From Crassaminicella thermophila (GTDB lineage Bacteria > Bacillota > Clostridia > Peptostreptococcales > Thermotaleaceae), in NCBI RefSeq assembly GCF_008152325.1, contig NZ_CP042243.1:1989026-2053025 (forward strand): DNA of 64,000 bases, written 5' to 3'. Numbering within the stretch: position 1 is the first letter of the stretch; each line of letters begins with the position of its first letter. Shown piece by piece: positions 27,611-37,190 of the stretch. Under the pieces are notes generated by a model. The model made no database searches and had not been told where the DNA came from. It was given only the letters and a program-made list of their open reading frames with translations. Made by a program: the position numbers and the translations under genes.

Positions 27611-28620
27611 AACAAATGAATATTTGCTTCTTTGCATTCTTCTATCATATCTTGTGGCCATATTGCTGCTTGAACCTCACCAATATGAGCCTTTTGTAAG
27701 AAGAACATACAGATTCTAGATTGTCCGATTCCACCACCTACAGTAAAAGGTAATGTTTCATCTAGTAACATCTTATGAAATTCTTGTTCTTTACGTTCTT
27801 CACAGCCTGCTAGCTTCAACTGTTCTTCAAGAGCTTTTGCATCTACACGAATACCCATTGAAGATAATTCAAAAGCTTTCTTAAGTAATGGGTTCCAGAA
27901 AATAATATCTCCATTTAATTTCCAATCATCATAATCAGGAGATCTACCATCATGCTTTATACCTGATTTTAATTCTCCACCAATTTGCATTATAAATACT
28001 GCACCTTTTTCTTTTGCAATAGCATCTTCTCTTTCCTTAGGAGTAAATGTTGGGTATCTATCCTCTAATTCCTGTGTCGTAATAAAACTGATTTCATCTG
28101 GTAAAAATGGTTCATAAGCTTCATATAAACTGCATACATAACTTTCTGTACTCTTAAATACTTGATAAATGTCTTTTACAATACTTTTTAAAGTTTCTAT
28201 ACTTCTATCTTCTTTTGCAATCACTTTTTCCCAATCCCATTGATCTACATACACAGAATGTAAGTTGTCTAAATCTTCATCTCTTCTGATTGCATTCATA
28301 TCTGTATACAAGCCTTCTCCAATCTCAAAACCATATCTATATAAAGCCATACGCTTCCATTTTGCTAATGAATGTACAACTTCCACTTTTTTTCCTTCAA
28401 TTGCTTTCACATCAAAAGCAACAGGTCTTTCTACACCATTTAAGTTATCGTTTAATCCTGTATCAGGTATAACAAATAATGGAGCTGATACTCTTGTCAA
28501 GTTAAGTTTCTCTGCTAATCTAGTTTCAAAATAATCTTTTATCTTTTTAATAGCTACCTCTGTTTCCCTTATACTTAATTTTGGATCGTATCCTTCTGGT
28601 ATAATTAATCTTTCTTTCAT
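27607..28620 (-). CDS. asnA: AsnA, aspartate--ammonia ligase
   Basis: The 337-residue enzyme is the class II synthetase-like, ammonia-dependent asparagine synthetase: [42 protein letters not shown] (motif 2-like) and [12 protein letters not shown] (motif 3-like) are conserved. It converts aspartate, ammonia and ATP to asparagine. ATG at 28620 fits GGAGG 7 bases upstream; the longer in-frame extension encodes that ribosome site. The leader holds an asparagine T-box, so expression rises when tRNA-Asn is uncharged. Confidence 0.97.
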   Translation of the reverse strand: MKERLIIPEGYDPKLSIRETEVAIKKIKDYFETRLAEKLNLTRVSAPLFVIPDTGLNDNLNGVERPVAFDVKAIEGKKVEVVHSLAKWKRMALYRYGFEIGEGLYTDMNAIRRDEDLDNLHSVYVDQWDWEKVIAKEDRSIETLKSIVKDIYQVFKSTESYVCSLYEAYEPFLPDEISFITTQELEDRYPTFTPKEREDAIAKEKGAVFIMQIGGELKSGIKHDGRSPDYDDWKLNGDIIFWNPLLKKAFELSSMGIRVDAKALEEQLKLAGCEERKEQEFHKMLLDETLPFTVGGGIGQSRICMFFLQKAHIGEVQAAIWPQDMIEECKEANIHLL

Positions 28621-28709
28621 TTTTATTCCTCCTATACTTTTTACATACAATAGTTTTTGACTTCATTTCAATATACAAACTTAGCACGGCCATGCTATAT
28701 TCCATTAAT

Positions 28710-28998
28710 AAAAAAAACCTTTCATCCCTATAAAGGGACGAAAGGTTTCACTTCCGCGGTACCACCCAAATTAGCTAAAAAGCTCTCTTTTACCAGTACA
28801 GAATAAAAATTCGATACTGTCCAATAGATAACGGTTTGGCTCCGTCTAAGTCTACTCTCCATAAGGATTTCGGTTAGAAACTCAGAGATGTTCTTCAAAA
28901 TAGGCTTCGTACCGGGCTCTCACCTTCCCCGACTCGCTGAAACTACTTCCTAAGTCTACTCTTCTCGTCTTCGTCTTTGTTTAGCTTTTCAGTTATTG
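28710..28998 (-). promoter_or_regulatory. T-box riboswitch, asparagine specifier (AAC)
   Basis: The conserved T-box sequence GGGTGGTACCGCGG (complement of 28754-28767) is followed by the terminator AACCTTTCGTCCCT/AGGGATGAAAGGTT with an eight-U tail (28748-28710). Upstream, Stem I contains the AGAGCCCGG and TTTCTAACCG-type elements and a specifier loop in which GAAG-AAC-ATCTCTGAG places AAC (complement of 28890-28892) as the codon for asparagine. Uncharged tRNA-Asn would stabilise the antiterminator and allow asnA transcription. Confidence 0.93.
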
Positions 28999-29004
28999 TA
29001 AATA

Positions 29005-29033
29005 ATTATACGGAATATGTTACAAAAAGTCAA
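29005..29033 (-). promoter_or_regulatory. Promoter of the T-box/asnA transcript
   Basis: TTGACT (complement of 29028-29033) and TATAAT (complement of 29005-29010) are separated by 17 bases on the minus strand, with transcription expected near 28998, at the 5' edge of the T-box leader. Confidence 0.88.
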
Positions 29034-29118
29034 CACTTTTTTGAAAATTATTTTTTATAGATATTTTCATTTAAAATAAAGATAAACAATATCAATATTT
29101 AAAAACGAACGTGAGTAA

Positions 29119-29146
29119 GGCTGTTGACAATATATTGTCAACAGCC
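29119..29146 (-). terminator. 28-base perfect palindrome after the symporter gene
   Basis: GGCTGTTGACAATA pairs completely with TATTGTCAACAGCC. The minus-strand tail has only modest U content (TTACTCACG), but its position 23 bases after the stop codon of the symporter gene suggests a 3'-end hairpin. A protein-binding palindrome is possible. Confidence 0.55.
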
Positions 29147-29168
29147 TCTAAGCTCTTAAAAATTTTAT

Positions 29169-30767
29169 TTAAGCCGCAATTCCAATTTTTGAGAAAATGG
29201 TATAAACTGCAATCATTAATACAACTACAGCAAATCCAACAGGCTTTGCATATTTCCAAGGTGTTATATCTACTTGTCTTGTATACTCTTGTACATACTC
29301 TTTTTCTCTCGGCATAATCTTACCAACACCAAGCATGATAAGTACATTTACTGGGAATAATACTCCTAATACGTATAAGAAATGTACATCTGATGCTACA
29401 AACTTAGATAAAGTATATAAAACTATATGAGATAAAAGTGCAATTTTTGGTGCAATAGCTGGTACTCTCTTTGTATAGAATCCTACTACAATTGCCGCTA
29501 AGATTGGAACGTTATAAAATCCAAAACATTCTTGTAAGTATCCATATAACCCAGATGGTGCATAAATTATAAATGGTGCGATAACCATTGAAATAACTGC
29601 TAAGAAAGTTCCAAATTTCTTTCCTACTCTTACCAATTCTATATCTGATGCCTCTGGCTTAAATACAGGTCTATATACATTTAATGTAAACAGTGTTACT
29701 GAACTATTTAATGCACTGTTAAATGAACTTAATATTGCTCCAAATAATACTGCTGCAAAGAAACCTATTAATGGTTTAGGCAATACATCACTAACTAATG
29801 TAGGATATGCCATATCTCCATTTGTTAAAGTATCTCCATATATATGGAATGCAATAATTCCAGGCAATACTAAGAAGAAAGGTCCTAATAGTTTTAATAC
29901 TCCTGCACCAAGCACTCCTTTTTGACCTTCTGCTAAATTTTTTGCTCCAAATGTTCTTTGAACAATTGATTGGTTTGTACACCAATAGAATAAGTTATTA
30001 AAGAATAATCCTGTAAATAATGCTGGCCATGGTATTAATGGATTCTTAGCATTAGCTGGTGCAATAGCATTTAATTTTTCTGGATGAACGGTTACTAATG
30101 TATGAATTCCCTCAGAAATACTTCCATGTCCTAATACCATCAATCCAAATATAGGAATCATTAAACCTCCTACTAATAAACCAACCCCATTTAGTGTATC
30201 TGAAACAGCAACTGCTTTAAGGCCTCCAAATATTGCATAGATAGATCCTACAATTCCTATAGCCCAAACAGTAATCCATAATGCTTGAAAACTACTTATT
30301 CCTAATATTTCTGGAATACCAAATATTCCATTTAATACTAATGCTCCAGAATATAATACAGTTGGAAGATAAGTTACTACATATCCAATTAAAAATAAGA
30401 TAGATATAATTTTTCTTGTTTGTGCATCATAACGATCTTCTAAAAAGTCTGGTATTGTAGTGATACCACTTTTTAAGTATTTTGGTAAAAAGATTAAAGC
30501 CATACATACTAATGCAAATGCTGCAGTAGCTTCCCAAGCCATTACAGCCATAGTAGTCATATAACTTTGACCATTTAATCCTACCATTTGCTCAGTAGAT
30601 AAGTTCGTAAGCATTAAAGACCCTGCAATAACAACTCCTGTTAAACTTCTTCCTCCTAAAAAATACCCATCTTGTGTATCTAGATTGTCTTCTCTTGTCA
30701 TATACCAAGATATAACTGCAACTAATACTGTAAAGAACAAAAATGATCCTACTGTTAATAAACTCAC
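29169..30767 (-). CDS. Sodium:solute symporter (SSS family)
   Basis: The 532-residue protein has 13-14 predicted membrane helices, starting MSLLTVGSFLFFTVLVAVISW. Family features include FLGGRSLTGVVIAGSLMLTNLS (helix 1-2), the DFLEDRYDAQTRKI loop and the late FAAVLFGAILSSFNSALNSS segment (SSS signature). It is a Na+-coupled importer resembling SglT/YidK-type sugar or organic-acid carriers; the substrate is not determinable. The LacI/CcpA-type operators upstream fit carbon-source control. It is monocistronic. Confidence 0.92.
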   Translation of the reverse strand: MSLLTVGSFLFFTVLVAVISWYMTREDNLDTQDGYFLGGRSLTGVVIAGSLMLTNLSTEQMVGLNGQSYMTTMAVMAWEATAAFALVCMALIFLPKYLKSGITTIPDFLEDRYDAQTRKIISILFLIGYVVTYLPTVLYSGALVLNGIFGIPEILGISSFQALWITVWAIGIVGSIYAIFGGLKAVAVSDTLNGVGLLVGGLMIPIFGLMVLGHGSISEGIHTLVTVHPEKLNAIAPANAKNPLIPWPALFTGLFFNNLFYWCTNQSIVQRTFGAKNLAEGQKGVLGAGVLKLLGPFFLVLPGIIAFHIYGDTLTNGDMAYPTLVSDVLPKPLIGFFAAVLFGAILSSFNSALNSSVTLFTLNVYRPVFKPEASDIELVRVGKKFGTFLAVISMVIAPFIIYAPSGLYGYLQECFGFYNVPILAAIVVGFYTKRVPAIAPKIALLSHIVLYTLSKFVASDVHFLYVLGVLFPVNVLIMLGVGKIMPREKEYVQEYTRQVDITPWKYAKPVGFAVVVLMIAVYTIFSKIGIAA

Positions 30768-30896
30768 TTATAATTCCCCCCACAATTTAAAATATCATTT
30801 CATAAAATAATCAAATTTTTACAACGAAGCGTTTTTTCCCTCCTTTTTTCATGCCTATTTTGTTTGTATTTTACTCAGCAAAGCATTAAATCTATT

Positions 30897-30908
30897 GCAA
30901 ACGTTTGC
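30897..30908. promoter_or_regulatory. LacI/CcpA-type operator, GCAAACGTTTGC
   Basis: This perfect 12-base palindrome, with the central CG typical of LacI-family and catabolite-responsive sites, lies 130 bases upstream of the symporter start in a 367-base gap that contains no gene. The match to the CcpA consensus (TGNAANCGNWNNCW) is partial, so a dedicated LacI-family regulator is equally possible. Confidence 0.6.
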
Positions 30909-30993
30909 TGTGAATGCAAAAAAAAGAAAACAATTTTCTAAAAATATAGACATCAAAACCTAGAAATAATCATACTTTTAGTAAATGTATCTT

Positions 30994-31014
30994 ATCGAAA
31001 ACGTTTTCATCGAT
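30994..31014. promoter_or_regulatory. Second LacI/CcpA-type operator with core GAAAACGTTTTC
   Basis: The palindrome has core GAAAACGTTTTC (30997-31008) with flanking ATC...ATCGAT extending the symmetry. It sits 97 bases from the first operator, so the two could support looping or dual occupancy. The spacing and position relative to the symporter are consistent with repression at a promoter in this gap, which I could not place with confidence. Confidence 0.6.
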
Positions 31015-31107
31015 AAAAGTATACCACATTATTCATTATTAAATCAACCATAAAAATTTTAAATTTAAAATTAATTTTATATTTATCCATAATAAAAAAG
31101 ATTATAA

Positions 31108-31136
31108 TAAAAAAGCAGGAGTATTCACTCCTGCTT
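31108..31136 (-). terminator. Terminator of the 617-residue exported protein gene
   Basis: On the minus strand AGCAGGAGTGA pairs with TCCTGCT-type bases (stem AGCAGGA/TCCTGCT) and is followed by TTTTTTATT; it overlaps the stop codon. Confidence 0.85.
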
Positions 31137-32988
31137 ATTCCTTGTTTTCTTTATCAAATTCCTTAAGATCATGTTTTTCCCAGCTTATATTTAATTTACT
31201 ATAATTAATATCATTTATATAAGTATTTTCCCATATACTATCTACTTTTAATCTATTTTTAGGTGTCATATTTGCAACAGGTAAAGTTATACTTTGTGTA
31301 TAAGTATCTTTTCCTGTTTTTATTATATATTCATATTCATTCTCTAATTCTTTTAAATCATATATTTTTGTTTCATCTTCATTGACAAACTTATTAATAG
31401 CATCTAGATCGTATTCTTTTTCAATATAATAGATTTGTACACCATTATACTTAGCAGACTTAATATTAACATTAGCCAATCCCATTCGAATTTCATCATT
31501 TTCTAAAAATTGCTCAGCTCTTTGTTTTACAATATCTTTTATTTCGTTTGTATTTAATCCAGCAGACATGCGTATCCTTATATTACTTAAAGGTTCTATA
31601 GCACTAATAAATTCATTATTGCTAATATTTCCTTTATATATTGAATCATCGTATTCAAAATAGTAATCATCATAATAAAAGTCATCTCTGTTATTAAAAA
31701 TATTCCAACCTTTTGTTACTTTTGTTTTAAAATCATACTTTTTCATTTTTAATTCTTTTAATTCATTTAAGTTTATTAAGGATTCAGCTCTTACAATTTT
31801 CCCCAAATACTTACTAAGATGTTTTTTATCTAATCTAAAGGAATTTAACATATTTTCAAAACTAATTCTTTTTTGCTTATCTTCATATTTTTCTTCAGTC
31901 ATTGTAGCAGATACTAAATATTTATATCCATTCCCTATAACGTATAGATTATGTACAATATAAGGATTTTTTGTTACTGTTTTATAACGGATTACCACCT
32001 CATAAGCATCCATATTTCCTTGTTTTTTCGCTTCATTTTTTAATATTTCATAAACCTCGTCATTATAATTATTTTTTAGTATTTCTATTTCCTTTTCTGC
32101 CCACTTTGTAACATCTCCAACATCTTGAACTGAACTAATTAGTCGAACAGTTATTCCTTCATCTACCCTTAACTTATCTTCTTTGTCTTCTTCATTATTT
32201 TTACTTTCATCTAATTCTTCATCACTATATACTGGAGCGAATTTTTGATAACGTGCATTCGGAGTTCCTTCAATCTTCCAATAAGGACTCATCTTCAATT
32301 TCCAGCCATAGCTTGAATTTATATACTCTCTTGTTGTGCTAACAGAATCAGACAATTCTTTAATATATGGATTTTTTTCATCAAAAGAAAGCTTAAAAGA
32401 AGATACTAATTTATCAAACATTTCTTCATGCTGTCTATAAAACTCTCCATCCATACGTATAGTTAAATTATATATATAATTATTGGCTATATAGATTCTA
32501 TTTTCTATATAGTCTCTAAATTCTTCTGCTGCTTCATCCATCATAAAATAATCATAGGCTTTATTAGCTTTTATGATACGAATATACTTTTGACCCCAGT
32601 CATCATTTTCTATATCAACAACAAATTCCTTATCTCCCCAATTCCAATAATTATGATTATCTAAATCATTTTGCATTTTGTAAAGCATTTCTTCTAAAGT
32701 TAATTCATCTTTATTTTTATTTACTTCTAATTCCACACTAGCTTGATAACTGCTTGTTGACATATCAAAAAAATTTGCTCGTTCTGATTTATAAATAATA
32801 GCATCATCTGGCAAATGCATAGACCATTTGTATATGCGACTTCCTACTTCTGTCTTCATCCTGTCTTCCTTACTTGAAAAAACTTCATATAAATCAATAA
32901 CGCCTTTATCATCTATAGCATATACAGCTGGCGTAAATAATCCAATCAATAAACAAATGCAAATAAAAAATCCTAAATTCCTTTTCAC
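31135..32988 (-). CDS. Uncharacterised large exported protein
   Basis: The 617-residue protein has a signal peptide (NLGFFICICLLIGLFTPAVYA, residues 4-24). The rest is acidic and repetitive in style, with several beta-rich segments of the type found in surface or envelope stress proteins: VSSFKLSFDEKNPYI and MLNSFRLDKKHLSKY close two similar modules (about 80-205 and 295-395). I recognise no family. It starts 28 bases downstream of the HtrA-like protease gene, in the same direction, and both probably act outside the membrane; the pairing suggests an envelope quality-control function. Confidence 0.75.
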   Translation of the reverse strand: MKRNLGFFICICLLIGLFTPAVYAIDDKGVIDLYEVFSSKEDRMKTEVGSRIYKWSMHLPDDAIIYKSERANFFDMSTSSYQASVELEVNKNKDELTLEEMLYKMQNDLDNHNYWNWGDKEFVVDIENDDWGQKYIRIIKANKAYDYFMMDEAAEEFRDYIENRIYIANNYIYNLTIRMDGEFYRQHEEMFDKLVSSFKLSFDEKNPYIKELSDSVSTTREYINSSYGWKLKMSPYWKIEGTPNARYQKFAPVYSDEELDESKNNEEDKEDKLRVDEGITVRLISSVQDVGDVTKWAEKEIEILKNNYNDEVYEILKNEAKKQGNMDAYEVVIRYKTVTKNPYIVHNLYVIGNGYKYLVSATMTEEKYEDKQKRISFENMLNSFRLDKKHLSKYLGKIVRAESLINLNELKELKMKKYDFKTKVTKGWNIFNNRDDFYYDDYYFEYDDSIYKGNISNNEFISAIEPLSNIRIRMSAGLNTNEIKDIVKQRAEQFLENDEIRMGLANVNIKSAKYNGVQIYYIEKEYDLDAINKFVNEDETKIYDLKELENEYEYIIKTGKDTYTQSITLPVANMTPKNRLKVDSIWENTYINDINYSKLNISWEKHDLKEFDKENKE

Positions 32989-33016
32989 GTTATTCCTCCC
33001 TTTCTATTTATACAAA

Positions 33017-34069
33017 TTAGTCTAATTGTTCCTTCAATACTATTTTAATATCAAATTTTTCATTCTCCCTACTAAGTGTCAGTTTCACCTTATCCCCTGG
33101 TAAATACCCTTTTAATATTTCATTATATTGTGCTATTGATGTAACCGCTTTACCATCAATCGCTTCAAGCATATCTCCTTCTTTTACCTGTTGTGTATTT
33201 ACGACTGCATCCTTTTGAATAGCTACTACTTTCAGTCCTTGATTAGTTGGAATCCCAAGCATAGCTGCCCAGTTTTCTTCAAATTCAATCCCTGTAAAAC
33301 ATCTTTTTATTTTTCCAAATCGATTATAGTGATCTAAAAAGTAGTTAATATTTCCTACTGGAATAGAAAAATTCATTCCTTGATAAAACATATATCCTAA
33401 TGTATTAATCCCAACTAATTCTCCATTCATATTTACAAGGGGACCTCCACTATTTCCTGGGTTAATAGATGCATCAGTTTGCAAATATGTATAAAAACGA
33501 TCTACTGGTCTATTTAGACCGCTTATTATTCCTTTACTTGCACTATTTCTATAACCAAAAAATAAAGGTGTTCCTATTGCTATAACTTCATCTCCAACTT
33601 TTATTTCTTTCTCATCTGCTAATTTTATAGGTTGTAAATCTGTTCGATTAATCTGAAGCAATGCTAAGTCTATTTCCTTATCTGCATATAAAAGTTCAGC
33701 CTGATACACCTTTCCATCATATGTAACTACATAAATCTTATCTAAACCATCTACTACATGATTATTAGTAATAATTCTACCATTATCATTGATTACAACG
33801 CCTGATCCATGTTGCAAATTCTTAGGAACTTTTGAATATATATATTCTCTTTCTCTATATTTTACATTCTTACCTATAATAGCAACTACGGACTGATTAA
33901 CTCCATCAATTACCTCAGACACTTTCTTTTTTTCTTTTCCAATTTCTTCTTTTTTCACTTCCTTTACTACTTTTTTAGTAGCTTTTTGTTCATCCTCTGC
34001 TGCAAAACCAAATGTTGTCGTTGAAAATACAATACTAACACATAAAAAAAACATTAGAAATTTTCTCAT
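33017..34069 (-). CDS. HtrA/DegP-like serine protease with PDZ domain
   Basis: The 350-residue protein has a signal peptide (1-23). A lysine-rich linker (30-50) precedes a trypsin-like S1C domain with His104 in TNNHVV, Asp134 in EIDLALL and Ser207 in GNSGGPL. A PDZ domain follows (about 250-345, including GDMLEAIDGKAV). It degrades or refolds misfolded exported proteins. Signal-peptide plus single PDZ is the usual clostridial arrangement. It is upstream of a large exported protein of unknown role. Confidence 0.93.
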   Translation of the reverse strand: MRKFLMFFLCVSIVFSTTTFGFAAEDEQKATKKVVKEVKKEEIGKEKKKVSEVIDGVNQSVVAIIGKNVKYREREYIYSKVPKNLQHGSGVVINDNGRIITNNHVVDGLDKIYVVTYDGKVYQAELLYADKEIDLALLQINRTDLQPIKLADEKEIKVGDEVIAIGTPLFFGYRNSASKGIISGLNRPVDRFYTYLQTDASINPGNSGGPLVNMNGELVGINTLGYMFYQGMNFSIPVGNINYFLDHYNRFGKIKRCFTGIEFEENWAAMLGIPTNQGLKVVAIQKDAVVNTQQVKEGDMLEAIDGKAVTSIAQYNEILKGYLPGDKVKLTLSRENEKFDIKIVLKEQLD

Positions 34070-34181
34070 AATTACCTCCTTATATATATTTTATATACTC
34101 TTTAACAACACAAAATATATTATTTAAAATTCTATATTTATATTACCATTTTATGTAACATTTTTCCATTAATATTATTTT

Positions 34182-34871
34182 TCAATATTCATATACAATT
34201 TTCTCAATCATATTAATCACTTCCGTATCTGTAGAAGCATATTTACTCTTAAAATAATCCATTAATTTATCCTTTAGCTTTTCTTTGCCTATTTTCACTT
34301 CTTCTTTTTCGTTTAAATACGTAATAATAAGTTCTTTTTCATCTTCTGTTAACCTATTTTTCAATTTTTCTAAAAACTCATTATGTTCAAAATAGAATTT
34401 CTCCTTTTCTTCTTCTATAACCATAGTAGATGCCAACAAATCTCCAAGTCTTGAATAATCCCCTCTAAAAAAAATCATTACCATTCCTACTATATAATTA
34501 TCTATGAATATTCTAAATAAATTTCTTATAAGAGAATGTTTTATGTCCATAGGCTGCCCATTTTTTCTAATTGTTCTAAGTCCTAGTACTTTTTTACCTA
34601 AGGTTTTTCCATTCATAAGCATTTCTAAAATGGTAAAATACCCATAATTAATAAATGCAACAATACATATTACAATTGCTACAAAATATGAGCTTTGTGA
34701 TTCTATATATTGCATTGGATCTCTCATTGCTCCTAAACTTATCAATATTACTAAATAAATAACCCCTTGAATTAAATAATCTAAAAATGCAGCAACCATA
34801 CGACTACCAATTCCTGCCAATCTATATTTTACCTCAATATTTTCTGGTGTTGTAATTGAAACCATTTTCAT
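34182..34871 (-). CDS. RDD-family integral membrane protein
   Basis: The 229-residue protein has the RDD signature RLAGIGSRMVAAFLDYLI, then two or three membrane helices (about 33-52, 65-85, 125-145) with the mid-motif GKTLGKKVLGLR. The C-terminal 60 residues are soluble and charged (SKYASTDTEVINMIEKIV). RDD proteins are associated with membrane stress or transport; the exact role is unknown. Divergent from the SpoIIM-like gene; this neighbourhood (RDD, SpoIIM, DUF58, MoxR) recurs together in many Firmicutes and actinobacteria. Confidence 0.88.
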   Translation of the reverse strand: MKMVSITTPENIEVKYRLAGIGSRMVAAFLDYLIQGVIYLVILISLGAMRDPMQYIESQSSYFVAIVICIVAFINYGYFTILEMLMNGKTLGKKVLGLRTIRKNGQPMDIKHSLIRNLFRIFIDNYIVGMVMIFFRGDYSRLGDLLASTMVIEEEKEKFYFEHNEFLEKLKNRLTEDEKELIITYLNEKEEVKIGKEKLKDKLMDYFKSKYASTDTEVINMIEKIVYEY

Positions 34872-34929
34872 ATTTTTCCTCCTTTTTCCTTTTGATAAAA
34901 TTTGTTACAATAGTTTTGAGGTGATTATT

Positions 34930-35865
34930 TTGAAAGAAGATCTATTTATTGAAAAAAACAAAATTTATTGGAAAGAACTTGAAAACTATATCCATCTATT
35001 TAGCAAAAATAAACTTTCTAGTATTAATTCAAACAAAATAGAACGCTTTATTTATCTTTTTAGGACTGTTAGTCATCATTTGGCTTATGTAAGAACCTAC
35101 TACCCTGAATCAAAACTTGAAAAATACCTAAACAGCCTAACTGGAAATGCACATCATTACTTGTATACTGTAAGAAAAAATCCTTGGTATGATTTTAAAA
35201 TTTTCATATTATATACCTTCCCTAAAAAAATACATAAGTATAAGCTTTTTATTCTATCTAGCTTTTTGATTTTCTTTTTTGGGATGCTAATAAGCTTTTA
35301 CATGGTTATTCAAGATTCTTCCAACAGCTTATATTTTTTACCTAAAAAGCTCTTAGATGCAATCGACTATAACTTTAAAGCCAAACAGTGGGACTACCCT
35401 TTAATGTCAAGTACTATTATGATTAATAATATCACTGTTAGTTTAAAAGCCTTTATTTATGGAATTTTTTTAGGTATTGGAACTTTCTATATATTATTTG
35501 TAAACGGATGTATCCTCGGAGCTTTAACAGGACTCGTATATTTAAATGGTGATCTGATAAAATATGCTTCATTAATTCTTCCCCATGGCATATTAGAATT
35601 AAGTGCTATATTCATTGCTGGTGCAGCAGGCCTACTATTGGGAAAATCTTTACTAATCCCTGGCAAATATAAGCGACTTGACTACATGATTAAAAATAGC
35701 AAAGAGGGAATAAAGCTTTTGTTAGGATGTATTATTTTACTTGTTATCGCTGCACTAATAGAAGGTTTCTTTACACCACTACCAATATCTTCTGTAATTA
35801 AGTTAACTTTTGCTGCTTTCACATTCTTTGCTTTAACGCTATATTTATGGATCTTAAAGCCATAA
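34930..35865 (+). CDS. SpoIIM-family (DUF95) membrane protein
   Basis: The 311-residue protein has a soluble N-terminal part (to about residue 90) and five or six membrane helices. The motifs NNITVSLKAFIYGIFLGIGTF and PHGILELSAIFIAGAAGLLLG are diagnostic of the Stage II sporulation protein M superfamily. TTG at 34930 is preferred: GAGGTG lies 6 bases upstream; the upstream GTG is part of that site. True SpoIIM acts in forespore engulfment, but cluster members next to RDD/MoxR/DUF58 are a separate branch of unknown function. Confidence 0.88.
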   Translation: MKEDLFIEKNKIYWKELENYIHLFSKNKLSSINSNKIERFIYLFRTVSHHLAYVRTYYPESKLEKYLNSLTGNAHHYLYTVRKNPWYDFKIFILYTFPKKIHKYKLFILSSFLIFFFGMLISFYMVIQDSSNSLYFLPKKLLDAIDYNFKAKQWDYPLMSSTIMINNITVSLKAFIYGIFLGIGTFYILFVNGCILGALTGLVYLNGDLIKYASLILPHGILELSAIFIAGAAGLLLGKSLLIPGKYKRLDYMIKNSKEGIKLLLGCIILLVIAALIEGFFTPLPISSVIKLTFAAFTFFALTLYLWILKP

Positions 35866-35866
35866 G

Positions 35867-37177
35867 TTATATTATTTCTCTGTTTTTTACACGCATATAC
35901 GCATTAACAGCTTGATAAATTATATTCTCTTGATCACATTCTATACAAATAACTCCTTTCTGATTAAGAGCTTTGATTATTTTCTTTCTTTCATTTCTCA
36001 TTTTGTATGCTATGCCTTTCACAAAGGCATCTTTTTTATCTCCTACATTTATATTTACTACTTCTTCAAGCTTCTCATCCTTTACTAAAAACATCAGTAC
36101 ATGATGTTTTTTTATAACATATTCTAATCCTTTTTCCATATAATACACTTCTTGTAGTGTGTCTATATCTGTAAATATACAAATTAAACTTCTTCTTTTT
36201 TCATTTTTGCTAAGATAAAAAAGTACTTCATCATAATTAGATGTAAGCTTTGATCCCTTTATATTATAGAGAGTTTCCAAAACTGTATTTCTATGTAAAT
36301 TTCCTTTTGCAGGTTTTATAAAAGCATCTACTTTCGTGTTAAATACCAAAAGTCCAGATTGGTCTTTATTATAGCAAACGACATCTGACAAAAAAATAGC
36401 AGCATTAATTGCTAAATCTAACTTGCTATATTCACGAACACAATAACTCATAGTTCTTCCTGTATCTAGCAAAATATATATTTGTTGATTGTTTTCAGGT
36501 TCATACTGATTTACCATAAGCTTATTTTCTTTTGCTGTCTTTATCCAATTTATTTTTCTGATATCATCACCTTTTACATACTGTCTTAAGCTTTCAAATT
36601 CTCTGCCATTGCACCTTTTTTTCATAATCTTATTTCCGCTGCTTATAAAATAATCTTTTTTAAGCCATATATGATATTTCTTTAAATTTTTAAGACTTGG
36701 ATATACTTTGTATTCTTTCTTTTCTTTTATCAGTATATCTTTTCTTACTAACCCAAATCGCCCCTTGCGTCTTATATAAATTTCCTCTAGTGTAAAAGCT
36801 CCTCTTTTATTAGGTTTTATATAAAAAGTAAATTCTTTACTTGAGTGAGGCTGAATACTACCAATTAAGCAATCTTTTCTACATTGAAAAGAGCCTGGAA
36901 ATTCATTCAAAACTTCTATAAATGCAGGAAACCTACTTTTATTGTAAATTTTTATGATCACGGCTTCCTCTTCTAACAAAGATAACTTTCCATCACCTAT
37001 TCTTTCCACCTCAAAAGTATCTTTTGTAGGCGTAATCAAATAATCTACTAAAGTAAACATATACAATAAAACATTATAAAAAATAATCATTTCAAAATAT
37101 AAACCAACAGGTATGCTTATTCCTACAAATACTACTCCTAAAAAGGTTAACATTAAAAACCTTCTAGTAATTGTCAC
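35867..37177 (-). CDS. DUF58-domain protein, MoxR-associated
   Basis: The 436-residue protein has two N-terminal membrane helices (about 7-45), a beta domain, then the DUF58 core with EFESLRQY followed by VKGDDIRKINW (about residues 195-215) and a VWA-like fold beginning YILLDTGRTMSY. Conserved as a partner of MoxR-type AAA+ ATPases, where the two are thought to form a metal- or protein-maturation module. It follows the MoxR gene by 13 bases and ends two bases before the converging SpoIIM stop. Confidence 0.92.
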   Translation of the reverse strand: MTITRRFLMLTFLGVVFVGISIPVGLYFEMIIFYNVLLYMFTLVDYLITPTKDTFEVERIGDGKLSLLEEEAVIIKIYNKSRFPAFIEVLNEFPGSFQCRKDCLIGSIQPHSSKEFTFYIKPNKRGAFTLEEIYIRRKGRFGLVRKDILIKEKKEYKVYPSLKNLKKYHIWLKKDYFISSGNKIMKKRCNGREFESLRQYVKGDDIRKINWIKTAKENKLMVNQYEPENNQQIYILLDTGRTMSYCVREYSKLDLAINAAIFLSDVVCYNKDQSGLLVFNTKVDAFIKPAKGNLHRNTVLETLYNIKGSKLTSNYDEVLFYLSKNEKRRSLICIFTDIDTLQEVYYMEKGLEYVIKKHHVLMFLVKDEKLEEVVNINVGDKKDAFVKGIAYKMRNERKKIIKALNQKGVICIECDQENIIYQAVNAYMRVKNREII

Positions 37178-37190
37178 CTTTTCACCACCC

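Noticed and set aside
30780..30840. Short 13-codon frame with GGAGG in the symporter leader
   Set aside because: It has no context, no terminator and a low-complexity lysine-rich composition.
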